This document shows, piece by piece, positions 48,109 through 56,813 of a stretch of DNA of 64,000 nt. How positions within the stretch are numbered: position 1 is the stretch's first letter; each line of letters opens with the position of its first letter. Location of the stretch: the NCBI GenBank assembly GCA_963731285.1, contig CAVSUR010000014.1, positions 1,178,001 to 1,242,000 on the forward strand, given 5' to 3'. The position numbers were made by a program, and so were the translations under genes. Origin of the DNA: CAVSUR01 sp963731285. GTDB taxonomy: Bacteria > Actinomycetota > Actinomycetes > Streptosporangiales > Streptosporangiaceae. The notes beneath the pieces were generated by a model, which searched no databases, was not told where the DNA came from, and worked only from the letters and a program-made list of their open reading frames with translations.

Positions 48109-49436
48109 GACGGCCCGCCCTCGCCGGGCAGGCCGAGCTCGGCGCGGATCGCCGCGGTGTGCTCGCCGAGGGCCGGGACCGCGCCCATGACCGGCTCGCG
48201 GCCCGGCACGGTCACTGGCGGCAGCAGGGCCCGCACCGGCCCGGCCGGGGTGCCCACCTCGCGCCACCGGCCGCGCGCAATCAGCTGCGGGTGCCGGCCC
48301 AGCTCGGCGGGCTCGCGGAGCCGGGCGCAGCCGATTCCCGCCCGGTCCAGCCGGGCGGTGACCTGGTCGGCCGGGAAGGCGGCGAGCGCGGTCTCGATGA
48401 TGCCGGTGAGCTCGCCGTCGTGCTCGACCCGGTCGGGATTGGTGCGGAACCGCGGGTCGGCGATCAGCTCGGGCTGGCGCAGGATCTGCTCGCAGAACAG
48501 CGCCCACTCCCGCTCATTCTGCAGGCCGATGAACACCGTGGTGCCGTCGGCGGCGGCATAGGGCCCGTACGGGGAGATCGACGCGTGCCGCGCCCCGGTC
48601 CGCCGCGCGGGCCGGCCGCCGTAGCCGCTGAAGTAGAACGGCTGGCTCATCCATTCACCCAGCGCGTCGAGCATCGCGACGTCGAAGCTGGTGCCCTGCC
48701 CGGTCCGCTCCCGCTCGTACAGGGCGGTGAGCACGCCGGTGCAGGCGTACATGCCGGCCGCGATGTCGGCTACCGAGATGCCGGCCTTGGCCGGCTCGGC
48801 TGGCGTGCCGGTTACCGCCAGCAGCCCCGCCTCGCACTGCACTAGCAGGTCGTAGGCCTTCTTGTCCTGGTAGGGACCGCCTGGCCCGTACCCGGAGATC
48901 GCGCAGGTGATCAGCCGCGGGTAGCGCTCGCGCAGCCGCGGCGCGGCCAGCCCCAGCCGGTCCGCAGCCCCGGGAACCAGGTTCTGCACGAAGACGTCGG
49001 CGCGCTCCAGCAGCGCCGTCAGCACGGCCAGCCCGTCCGCGGCTTTCAGGTCGAGCTCGATGCTCTCCTTGCCGCGATTCAGCCAGATGAAGTAGCTGGC
49101 CTGGCCGGCGACGGTCCGGTCGTACCCGCGGGCGAAGTCGCCGCCGGGCCGCTCCACCTTGATTACCCGCGCGCCGAGGTCGGCGAGCTGGCGGGTGGCG
49201 AACGGCGCGGCGACGGCCTGCTCCAGCCCGACCACGGTGATGCCCGTAAGCGGCAGCTCGGCGCGGCCGGCCGGGGCCTCGGCGCGGCCCGGCGGGCCTG
49301 CGACGCTGCCGGGCCGGCTGACGGGGCCACCGAGTTGCGCCGGACCAGCTGCCGGGTGATGACGTCGCGCTGGATCTCGCTGGTCCCCTCGCCGACGATC
49401 ATCAGCGGCGCGTCCCGACTGTCCGCTCGCCGCCAT
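48105..49436 (-). CDS. CaiB/BaiF family CoA-transferase
   Basis: A class III CoA-transferase of about 400 residues. It shows GITVVGLEQAVAAPFATRQL, ADLGARVIKVERPGGDFARG, the NRGKESIELDLK motif and LLVQCEAGLLAVTGTPAEPA further on. It moves CoA between carboxylic acids, with a covalent Asp intermediate. The conserved part begins at about 49275. No good start codon lies near that point; the ATG at 49436 gives a 45-residue leader that reads through the acyl-CoA dehydrogenase remnant in another frame, so the true N-terminus is uncertain. It is coupled to an HTD2-type dehydratase, a pairing known from mesaconyl-CoA metabolism. Confidence 0.82.
   Translation of the reverse strand: MAASGQSGRAADDRRRGDQRDPARRHHPAAGPAQLGGPVSRPGSVAGPPGRAEAPAGRAELPLTGITVVGLEQAVAAPFATRQLADLGARVIKVERPGGDFARGYDRTVAGQASYFIWLNRGKESIELDLKAADGLAVLTALLERADVFVQNLVPGAADRLGLAAPRLRERYPRLITCAISGYGPGGPYQDKKAYDLLVQCEAGLLAVTGTPAEPAKAGISVADIAAGMYACTGVLTALYERERTGQGTSFDVAMLDALGEWMSQPFYFSGYGGRPARRTGARHASISPYGPYAAADGTTVFIGLQNEREWALFCEQILRQPELIADPRFRTNPDRVEHDGELTGIIETALAAFPADQVTARLDRAGIGCARLREPAELGRHPQLIARGRWREVGTPAGPVRALLPPVTVPGREPVMGAVPALGEHTAAIRAELGLPGEGGPS
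49301..49420 (-). pseudogene. Remnant of an acyl-CoA dehydrogenase C-terminus
   Basis: Only about 40 codons remain of an acyl-CoA dehydrogenase: RDAPLMIVGEGTSEIQRDVI followed by TRQLVRRN, the typical C-terminal helix ending. Nothing upstream in that frame resembles the rest of the enzyme; a 16-codon frame starting ATG 49450 (MIELDGGERTVGT) ends just at the junction. It looks like a deletion that removed most of the gene and left its tail in front of the CoA-transferase. The original enzyme would have fitted the acyl-CoA operon. Confidence 0.7.
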
Positions 49437-49599
49437 CCAGCTCGATCATGATCGTCCCTTCGCCGGGTGCCCGCTGGTACGGCCATTTAGCCATGCGGAA
49501 GCGGATCGCGCTGCGGCGGCCCCGGGAGCCCGGTCCCGGGCCGGCCACGCTAACCGTCCCGGGACGGTAGGGTGCCATGCGACGCAAAGGAGGCTCCCG

Positions 49600-50811
49600 G
49601 TGACAGTCCCGCAGGCAGGCAGGCTGGCCAACGTCCGCTACGACATCCGCGGGCCGGTGCTGCGCCGAGCTCGGCAGCTGGAGGGCGAGGGCCACCGGAT
49701 ACTCAAGCTGAACATCGGCAACCCGGCCCCGTTCGGCCTGGACGCCCCGGATGCGGTGCTGCGGGACGTGGTGCACAACATCGTCGACGCCCAGGGTTAC
49801 AGCGACGCGCGCGGCATCCACCCGGCCCGGCTCGCCGTCGCGCAGTACTACGAGCGGCGCGGCGTCGGCGGGGTCGGCCCGGACGAGGTGCTGCTGGGCA
49901 ACGGCGTCTCCGAGCTGATCGTGATGGCCCTGCAGGCGCTGCTGGAGACCGGGGACGAGGTACTGGTGCCCAGCCCCGACTACCCGCTGTGGACCGGCGC
50001 GGTCAGCCTGTGCGGCGGCCGCGCTGTTCACTACCACTGCGACGAGCAGGCCGGCTGGCAGCCAGATCTGGACGACGTGGCGGCGAAGATCACCGGGAGC
50101 ACCCGCGCCCTGGTGATCATCAACCCGAACAACCCGACCGGCGCGGTGTACTCGCGCGAGACCCTGCTCGGGCTGCTGGACCTGGCCCGCCGGCACGGGC
50201 TGCTGGTGCTGACCGACGAGATCTACGACCAGATCCTGTACGAGGACGCCGTGCACGAATGCGCCGCTGCCCTCGCCCCCGACCTGCTGGTGCTCACCTT
50301 AGGCGGGCTGTCCAAGACCTACCGGCTGGCCGGCTTCCGGTCCGGCTGGCTGGTGGTCTCCGGGCCGCGGCACGAGGCGGCCGACTACCTGGACGGGCTC
50401 GAGCTGCTGGCGAATATGCGGATGTGCGCGAACGTGCCTGCACAGCACGCCATCCAGACCGCTCTCGGCGGCCGGGTCGATATCGCGGAGCTGCTGCTGC
50501 CCGGCGGCAGGCTGCGCGAGCAGCGCGACTACGCCTGGCGGAAGCTGACCGAGATCCCCGGCGTGGACTGCGTCAAGCCAGCCGGGGCCCTGTATCTGTT
50601 CCCGCGCCTGGACCCGGCGGTCTACAAGATCCGCGATGACGAGCAGCTGGTCATTGACCTGCTGGAGCAGCAGCACCTGCTGCTCACCCACGGCACCGGC
50701 TTCAACCTGTCGAGCACCGACCATGTGCGGCTGGTATTCCTGGCCTCGGTGCCGATCCTGGAGGACGCGATCGGCCGCCTGGCCAGCTTCCTGCACGGCT
50801 ACCACCAGTAG
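49600..50811 (+). CDS. Class I/II aminotransferase, alanine aminotransferase-like
   Basis: A 403-residue PLP enzyme. It has VRYDIRGPVLRRARQLEGEG at the start, the cofactor-binding NPNNPTGAVY, LVLTDEIYDQILYED and the lysine Schiff-base motif GGLSKTYRLAGFRSGW (Lys239). The C-terminal RLVFLASVPILEDAIGRLAS fits glutamate-pyruvate aminotransferases of the AlaA/AlaT type. It would interconvert alanine and pyruvate with glutamate. GTG 49600 is preceded by AAAGGAGG. The gene is monocistronic or shares a transcript with the DUF427 gene. Confidence 0.9.
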   Translation: MTVPQAGRLANVRYDIRGPVLRRARQLEGEGHRILKLNIGNPAPFGLDAPDAVLRDVVHNIVDAQGYSDARGIHPARLAVAQYYERRGVGGVGPDEVLLGNGVSELIVMALQALLETGDEVLVPSPDYPLWTGAVSLCGGRAVHYHCDEQAGWQPDLDDVAAKITGSTRALVIINPNNPTGAVYSRETLLGLLDLARRHGLLVLTDEIYDQILYEDAVHECAAALAPDLLVLTLGGLSKTYRLAGFRSGWLVVSGPRHEAADYLDGLELLANMRMCANVPAQHAIQTALGGRVDIAELLLPGGRLREQRDYAWRKLTEIPGVDCVKPAGALYLFPRLDPAVYKIRDDEQLVIDLLEQQHLLLTHGTGFNLSSTDHVRLVFLASVPILEDAIGRLASFLHGYHQ

Positions 50812-50880
50812 CCGCCTGGCGGTTGCCGCCCGCGGTCGGCCAGGACGCAGCCACTCCGCGGCCCGGCCTAGGCTGAGACC

Positions 50881-51663
50881 ATGACGCAGCTAGCCGAGCA
50901 GGAGAAGCAAGCCGGGCAGCACCGGGTATGGACCGAGCCCAACGCGCGGCGGGTACGGGTGTTCTACGGCGGCCAGCCGGTCGCGGACAGCACCCGGACC
51001 ATCTACGTGTTCGAGACCGGGCACCTGCCGGTGTACTACTTCCCGCGGGCTGACGTCCGGTTCGGCCTGCTGGAAGCCACCGACCACCACACGCACTGCC
51101 CGTTCAAGGGCGATGCCTCCTACTACTCAGTCGTCGCGGGCGACCGCCGGGCGGAGAACGCGGTGTGGGCGTACCCGCAACCGCTGCCGTCGGTGCCCGA
51201 GCTGGCCGACTACGTGGCGTTCTACTGGACCAGCGCCGACGCCTGGTTCGAGGAGGACGACGAGGTCTTCAAGCACCCGCGCGATCCCCATCACCGGGTC
51301 GACGTGCTGAACTCCTCCCGGCACGTGCAGGTCAAGGTGGGCGATGTGGTCGTCGCGGACAGCACCAGGCCGCGGCTGCTGTTCGAGACCGGGCTGCCGG
51401 TCCGCTACTACCTGCCCAAACTGGACGTCCGCCAGGACCTGCTTATCCCCACGCGGACCCGCTCGGTGTGCCCGTACAAAGGCCAGGCCGTGTACTGGTC
51501 GGTCCGGACGGAGGATGCCCTGCTCGAGGACATCGCCTGGGGCTACCCGGCACCCATCGCCGAAGCTCCCAAGATCGAGAACCTGGTCTGCTTTTTCAAC
51601 GAGAAGGTCGACATCATCGTCGACGGGGTCCCTCAGGAGCGCCCCTCGACCCCCTGGTCCTGA
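50881..51663 (+). CDS. Tandem DUF427 protein
   Basis: A 260-residue protein with two DUF427 domains. Each repeat shows the same pattern: first VFYGGQPVADSTRTIYVFET and HCPFKGDASYYSV (about 25-80), second VVVADSTRPRLLFETGLP and SVCPYKGQAVYWSV (about 150-200). DUF427 proteins are small beta-sandwiches of unknown function found widely in actinobacteria; they are not known enzymes. ATG 50881 is the start; no clear ribosome site is visible. Confidence 0.85.
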   Translation: MTQLAEQEKQAGQHRVWTEPNARRVRVFYGGQPVADSTRTIYVFETGHLPVYYFPRADVRFGLLEATDHHTHCPFKGDASYYSVVAGDRRAENAVWAYPQPLPSVPELADYVAFYWTSADAWFEEDDEVFKHPRDPHHRVDVLNSSRHVQVKVGDVVVADSTRPRLLFETGLPVRYYLPKLDVRQDLLIPTRTRSVCPYKGQAVYWSVRTEDALLEDIAWGYPAPIAEAPKIENLVCFFNEKVDIIVDGVPQERPSTPWS

Positions 51664-51707
51664 GCCAGGCCCGGCCGCGCGCCAGGCCGGCCTGGCGGTG
51701 CGCCGGT

Positions 51708-51738
51708 AAGGTCGTTACTTTAGGCAAGTAACTACCTT
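51708..51738. promoter_or_regulatory. Inverted-repeat operator upstream of MFS gene
   Basis: A 13-base inverted repeat, AAGGTCGTTACTT then AAGTAACTACCTT, with a five-base spacer and only one mismatch. The GTTACTT/AAGTAAC core is typical of HxlR or MarR-type repressor sites. It lies 28 bases before the TTG start of the MFS transporter, so it probably controls that gene. No HxlR or MarR gene is adjacent. Confidence 0.6.
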
Positions 51739-51765
51739 GCTGAGCGCCGGAGGGAGCGGGACGGC

Positions 51766-53082
51766 TTGGCATCCAGCCCGGGCGGATTCTGGCGCCGCAC
51801 CTTCTCCTCGCTCCGGGTGCCCAACTACCGGCTGTACTTCGCCGGTCAGTCGACTTCGCTGATCGGCACCTGGATGCAGATGGCAGCGCAGTCCTGGCTG
51901 GTGCTCACGCTGACGCACTCGAGCACCGACCTGGGGCTGGTGGTTGCGCTGCAGACGGTGCCGATCCTGCTGCTGGGCCCCTACGGCGGAGTCGTGGCCG
52001 ACCGCAGTGACAAGCGACGGCTGATGATCTGGCTGCAGACCGCCATGGGCGTGCAGGCGCTGGCACTCGGCCTCCTCACCGTCTTCGGCGTCGTGCGGTT
52101 CTGGGAGGTGTGCCTGCTCGCGGTCATCCTCGGGCTGAACAACGCGTTCGAGAACTCGGCCCGGCAGGCATTCGTCCGGGAGATGGTCGGCCCGGATGAG
52201 CTGCGCAACGCGATCACGCTGAACTCGGTCACCGTCAACGGCGCGCGCGCCCTCGGCCCCGGCGTCGGCGGCATTCTGATCGCCACCGTCGGCGTCGGGG
52301 TCTGCTTCCTGGTCAACGCGGCCAGCTTCGTCGCCGTCGTCACGTCGCTGGTCATCATGAATACCGCGGCGCTGCGGCCGAGCCCGCCCGCGCCGCGGGC
52401 CCGGGGCCAGCTGCGCGAGGGCCTGCGGTACGCCGCCGGGGTGCCGACGATCGCGATCCCGCTGCTGATGATGAGCCTGGTCGGGCTGCTGGCCTACGAA
52501 TTCCAGGTCTCGGTGCCGGTGCTGGCCAGGCAGACCTTCCACGGCGGCGCGGAGGTGTACGGATTCATGACCGCAGCCATGGGCGTCGGGGCGGTAATCG
52601 GGGGCCTGTTCACCGCCGCGCGCGGCCGGACCGGGCTGCGGCCCATGATCATCTCGTCGGCCGGGCTCGGCGTGGCCATCGGCGTGACCGCCTTCTCCCC
52701 CGCCCTCACGCTGGCCTACGCCGCGATGCTGTTCGTCGGCTGGGCCAGCGTCTCGTTCATCGCGATCGGCAACTCCACCATCCAGCTGAGCGCCGAGCCC
52801 AGCATGCGCGGCCGGGCCATCGCGCTGTGGCAGGTGGCGTTCCAGGGCACGACGCCGATCGGCGGCCCGCTGATCGGCTGGATCATAGCCGCGACTGATC
52901 CCCGGCTCGGCCTTGCGGTCGGCGCCGCCGCCTGCCTGGCCGCCGCGGCCGGCGGGGCACTGCTCGCCACCCGGCTGCGGAAGTCGTCCCCGGCCCGCGG
53001 CCCGGCCGAGGGCCGCCGCACCCCGGGAGTCGCGGGGACAGAGGGGATGGCCGGCGGCGGCCGGGGCAGGGAAACCGGGTGA
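51766..53082 (+). CDS. MFS transporter, EntS-like
   Basis: A 438-residue multi-spanning protein of about 12 helices. The N-terminal stretch FSSLRVPNYRLYFAGQSTSL and ADRSDKRRLMIWLQTAMGVQ motif are typical of enterobactin exporter (EntS)-type MFS proteins; ARQAFVREMVGPDELRNAIT is also conserved. The TTG at 51766 has GGAGGGA upstream. It ends in GTGA, overlapping the DAO oxidoreductase start by four bases, so the two are coupled. It may export a siderophore or small metabolite. Confidence 0.85.
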   Translation: MASSPGGFWRRTFSSLRVPNYRLYFAGQSTSLIGTWMQMAAQSWLVLTLTHSSTDLGLVVALQTVPILLLGPYGGVVADRSDKRRLMIWLQTAMGVQALALGLLTVFGVVRFWEVCLLAVILGLNNAFENSARQAFVREMVGPDELRNAITLNSVTVNGARALGPGVGGILIATVGVGVCFLVNAASFVAVVTSLVIMNTAALRPSPPAPRARGQLREGLRYAAGVPTIAIPLLMMSLVGLLAYEFQVSVPVLARQTFHGGAEVYGFMTAAMGVGAVIGGLFTAARGRTGLRPMIISSAGLGVAIGVTAFSPALTLAYAAMLFVGWASVSFIAIGNSTIQLSAEPSMRGRAIALWQVAFQGTTPIGGPLIGWIIAATDPRLGLAVGAAACLAAAAGGALLATRLRKSSPARGPAEGRRTPGVAGTEGMAGGGRGRETG

Positions 53083-54227
53083 AGGTCATCGTGCTGGGCG
53101 CCGGCATCGTCGGCGCCAGCTGCGCGCACGCGGCGGCGGGGCGGGGCGCCGAAGTCGTGCTCGTTGACGCGGCACTGCCGGGCCGCGCTACCGCGGCGGG
53201 GGCAGGCATCATCTGCCCGTGGTCATCCTCGGTGCCCGATCCGGCCTGGTATGACTTCGCCTGCGCCGCGGTGCGCCGGTACCCGCCGCTGATCGCCGAG
53301 CTGGCGCAGGGCGGCGAGCCCGAGGTCGGCTACCGGCGGGTCGGGGCACTCCGGCTGGCCGGTCCAGGCGAGGATCCGCGGCGGCTACGCGAGCAGATCA
53401 TCGCGCGGGCAGCAGGCGCCCCGGAGGTCGGCGAGGTCACGGTGCTGGCGCCCGGTGCCGCGCGCGCCGCGTTCCCGCCGCTGCGCGACGACGCAGCCGG
53501 GGTGCTCATCAGCGGTGCCGCCCGGGTGGACGGGCGGCGGGTGGCCGCCGCGCTCCGCCGGGCAGCGGCCCGGGCGGGGACGACGGTCCTGGCAGGCCGC
53601 GCCGCGCTGGCCTGCCGGGCCGGGAAAGCCGTCGGCGTCCTGGCGGACGGCGAGCTGATCGAGGCCGACGCGGTCGTCGTGGCCACGGGCGCGTGGACCG
53701 GATCGCTGCTGGAACCGGCCGGCGTCACGGTCGCGGTGACCGCGCAGCGCGGGCAGATCGTGCACCTGTCCGTCGCGCCCGCAAAAACCCGCGACTGGCC
53801 GGTGGTGCTGCCGGGCGGATCCGGGCACTACCTGCTGGCGTTCGACGACGCGCGGGTCGTGGCCGGCGCCACCAGGGAGCCCGGCTCGGGGTTCGACTAC
53901 CGGGTGACGGCGGCCGGGCTGGCCGAGGTGCTCGGCGCAGCCCTGGCGGTGGCGCCCGGCCTGGCCGGATCGTCATGGCTGGAGACCCGGGTGGGGTTCC
54001 GGCCGGCCGGTCCCGACGCGCGGCCGCTGCTCGGACTGGTGCCCGGCGTCGACGGCCTGATCGTCGCCACCGGTCTGGGCGCCACTGGCCTGACCTTGGG
54101 TCCTTACGCCGGCCAGATCGCCGCCCGGCTGGCACTCGGCGAGCCCCCCGGCACCGACCTGACGCCCTTCGACCCGCTGCGCCACCCGGCCCCGTCCGCA
54201 GGCGGCACAGCCCGGCCTGGTTCATGA
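53079..54227 (+). CDS. FAD-dependent oxidoreductase, DadA/glycine oxidase type
   Basis: A 382-residue flavoprotein of the DAO family. The FAD site VIVLGAGIVGASCAHAAAGR is at the N-terminus; the central AAGAGIICPWSSS and the C-terminal VDGLIVATGLGATGLTLGPY are family features. It would oxidise a D-amino acid, glycine or similar amine. The GTG at 53079 overlaps the MFS stop. Its stop (TGA at 54225) lies inside an inverted repeat. The substrate is unknown. Confidence 0.85.
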   Translation: MKVIVLGAGIVGASCAHAAAGRGAEVVLVDAALPGRATAAGAGIICPWSSSVPDPAWYDFACAAVRRYPPLIAELAQGGEPEVGYRRVGALRLAGPGEDPRRLREQIIARAAGAPEVGEVTVLAPGAARAAFPPLRDDAAGVLISGAARVDGRRVAAALRRAAARAGTTVLAGRAALACRAGKAVGVLADGELIEADAVVVATGAWTGSLLEPAGVTVAVTAQRGQIVHLSVAPAKTRDWPVVLPGGSGHYLLAFDDARVVAGATREPGSGFDYRVTAAGLAEVLGAALAVAPGLAGSSWLETRVGFRPAGPDARPLLGLVPGVDGLIVATGLGATGLTLGPYAGQIAARLALGEPPGTDLTPFDPLRHPAPSAGGTARPGS

Positions 54228-54285
54228 TCCCGGAGTGCGTGCCGCGACCGCCTCGCATCCGCAGTCAGCGCTCCGGGATCATGAA
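54221..54285. repeat. 15-base inverted repeat, TTCATGATCCCGGAG
   Basis: Perfect inverted repeat TTCATGATCCCGGAG / CTCCGGGATCATGAA, arms at 54221-54235 and 54271-54285, loop 35 bases, overlapping the end of the DAO gene. A related shorter copy occurs at 58251. It could work as a terminator or be a dispersed palindromic element. Confidence 0.6.
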
Positions 54286-54430
54286 AGCCAGCCGGCCGCT
54301 GCGTGCTGGGCTCCCGCCCGTGTGCCGAGGGGCGCAGGACGGTAGGTAGTTTGGCTGGTATGAGCATTTCTCTTGCTGACCGCCCGCGTAGCCAGCACTG
54401 TGCCGCCCCGGGCCGGGCGAAGGCGGCGCG

Positions 54431-55324
54431 GTGACCACGGACGCTTACGCCGACGCGGCCGGGCTGGTCGCGCGCTCGGCAGCGGCCTACGCCGCCGCGA
54501 TACCGGTCGACCCGGCAGACGACGGGTTCTTCGGGCCGGGCAGCGTCACCTGGCGGGTCAGCGGTGACCTGGCCTCGCCGGTCGCCGGACTGCGCGCGCT
54601 GCTGCTGCAGGCGCTGCACCCGCTGGCCATGGCCGGGGTCGACCAGCACAGCGCCTGGCGGCAGGATCCGGTCGGCCGGCTCGCCGCGACGTCCGCCTAC
54701 GTGGCGACGGTCAGCTTCGGGGACCGGCCGACGGCGGAGCGCGCGGCGGCCCGGGTGCGCCGGGTGCACGAGCACGTGCGCGGCACCGACCCGGTGACCG
54801 GCCGCGACTACGCCGCCGGTGATCCCGCGCTGCTGCTGTGGGTGCACGCCGGCCTGGTGGATTCGGCGCTGGCGGTGGATGCGCTGTTCGGACCCGGGCT
54901 GACGGGCGCCGACGCGGACCGTTACGTCGCCGAGATGGTCGTCGCCGCCGAGCTGGTCGGCGTGCCCGCCCGCATGGTGCCCGGCAGCCGCGCCGCGCTT
55001 GCGCAGTACCTGGAGTCGGTCCGGCCGCAGCTGCGGTGCACGCCGGCGGCTGCGGAGTCGATGGCCTACCTGCTCGACCCGCCGGGCCTGGATCCCGACA
55101 TCACCGAGATCTGGCAGGACATCCGCTACGGCGCGCTCGTCGCGCTGCCCCGCTGGGCCCGGGAGCAGTACGGCTATCCCGAGCCGGAAGCGCTGACCGG
55201 GCAGCGGCGAACCGAGGTGCGCCAGGCCCTCGGCGTCATGGACGTCACGTTCCTGGCTGAGCCCGGTGTGCTGGAGGCCCGGCAGCGGATCAGCCTGCGG
55301 ACCCGCGCCGCGCGGCACGGGTGA
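54431..55324 (+). CDS. MpaB-family oxygenase (DUF2236)
   Basis: A 297-residue protein of the MpaB/DUF2236 family. The landmarks are LRALLLQALHPLAMAGVDQH S in sequence, VHEHVRGTDPVTGRDYAAGD and LLWVHAGLVDSALAVD. The conserved His residues of the HP and HEHV segments are consistent with heme or metal binding, as shown for latex-clearing and MpaB-type oxygenases. GTG start at 54431. It overlaps the ABC1 kinase start by four bases. The substrate is unknown; the pair with an ABC1 kinase is inferred to be functional. Confidence 0.8.
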   Translation: MTTDAYADAAGLVARSAAAYAAAIPVDPADDGFFGPGSVTWRVSGDLASPVAGLRALLLQALHPLAMAGVDQHSAWRQDPVGRLAATSAYVATVSFGDRPTAERAAARVRRVHEHVRGTDPVTGRDYAAGDPALLLWVHAGLVDSALAVDALFGPGLTGADADRYVAEMVVAAELVGVPARMVPGSRAALAQYLESVRPQLRCTPAAAESMAYLLDPPGLDPDITEIWQDIRYGALVALPRWAREQYGYPEPEALTGQRRTEVRQALGVMDVTFLAEPGVLEARQRISLRTRAARHG

Positions 55325-56813
55325 GGCGGCCTCAAGCGCTGGCCGCGGCCGCCTGCGTGCTCGCGGCGGCCGGGACTGCCGGGATAGCGGTGGCGCGCCG
55401 CCGGCCAGGCCGGGCTCTGCCACCCCGGCGCAGCCGGATCGGAGCGCAGCGGCGCAGCCGGATCGGGGCGCTGCGGCGCAGCCGCGGCGTGGCGGCGCTG
55501 CAGCTGGTCGGCCGCGGTGCCGTGCGCTACGCGGGCAGCGCCCCGCGGCTGTTCGCCGCGGCGGGCGAGCACCGGGAGCAGCTGCGCAGCGACCTGGCCC
55601 TGGAGACCGCGGAGGACGTGGCATCGACGCTGGGCGCGATGAAGGGCGTCCTGATGAAGATCGGCCAGATGGCCAGCTACGTCGACGAGGGCCTGTCACC
55701 GTCGGTACGCCGCACGCTTAGCCGGCTGCAGGACAGCGTGCCGCCGATGAGCGCAGGCCTGGCCGCCGGGGTAATCGCCGCGGAGCTCGGCGGCGTGCCG
55801 GAGCAGATCTTCGCGCGCTGGGACCCCGAGCCGATCGCGGCCGCCTCGATCGGCCAGGTGCACCGGGCCATCACCCGCGACGGCCGGGCAGTGGCGGTGA
55901 AGGTGCAGTACCCGGGCATCGCCGAGACAATCGCTGCGGACCTGGGCAACGTCGCGCTGCTGCGCCGGATGCTGCGCATCACCGCGCCGAGCCAGGACGT
56001 CGACGCGCTGCTCGCCGAGCTCCGCGAGCGGGTGGTCGAGGAGCTGGACTACCAGCGCGAGGCGCGCAACCAGCAGCTCATCGCCGACCACTTCGCCGGA
56101 CATCCCACGATCACCGTGCCGTCTGTGCTCAGCGAGCTGTCCACCCGGCGGGTCATCACCAGCGAGCTGGCCGACGGCGTGCGATTCGCGGAGCTGGCCG
56201 GGTGGTCGCAGCACGAGCGGGACCTGGCCGCGGAGACGATCTACCGGTTCACCTTCCGCAGCCTGTACGACATCCGCGCGTTCAACGGCGACCCGCACCC
56301 GGGCAACTACCTGTTTCGCGGCGGCGGCAGGGTCACGTTCCTGGACTTCGGCCTGGTCAAGCACTTCACCGACGCCGAGCTGCAGCCGCTCATGCAAATG
56401 GCCCGCCAGCTGTGCGTCAACAACGATCCGGAGGCGTTCCGGGCCAGCATGGAGGAAGCCGGCTTCCTGGTTCCCGGCGCGCCGCTGTCCACCGACGAGG
56501 TGATCGAGCACATGGCCGTCTTCTACGACACCATCCGCAAGCCCGAGCCGGTGACCCTGACCGGCGAGTACGCCTCGGCCGTGGTACGGCGCTTCTTTGA
56601 CGTCCGCAGCCCGGTCGCCGACTACGCCCGGATCCCCCGGTCCTACGTGGTACTCCAGCGGATCAATCTCGGGCTGTTCGCCGTGCTCGGCGAGCTGACC
56701 GCCACCGCCAACTGGCGGGCCATCGCCGAGGAGATCTGGCCGTTCGTGCAGGGGCCGCCGCGCCCACCCCGATGGGCGAAGCCGAAGCCGCCTGGGGGGC
56801 CTGGCGAGGCTAG
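55321..56813 (+). CDS. ABC1/UbiB-family atypical kinase, frameshifted at its end
   Basis: A protein of nearly 500 residues of the UbiB/ABC1 family. It has an Arg-rich N-terminal region (with repeated CGCAGCCGGATCGG in DNA at 55430-55480), the KIGQ motif LMKIGQMASYVDEGLSPSVR (113-116), the lysine motif RAVAVKVQYPG, NGDPHPGNYLF and FLDFGLVKHF, equivalent to the kinase catalytic and DFG loops. UbiB proteins support quinone synthesis or lipid transport. The frame in use runs through into the PfkB gene; one base off, at the six-G run near 56797, TAG (56811-56813) would end it just before PfkB. Confidence 0.85.
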
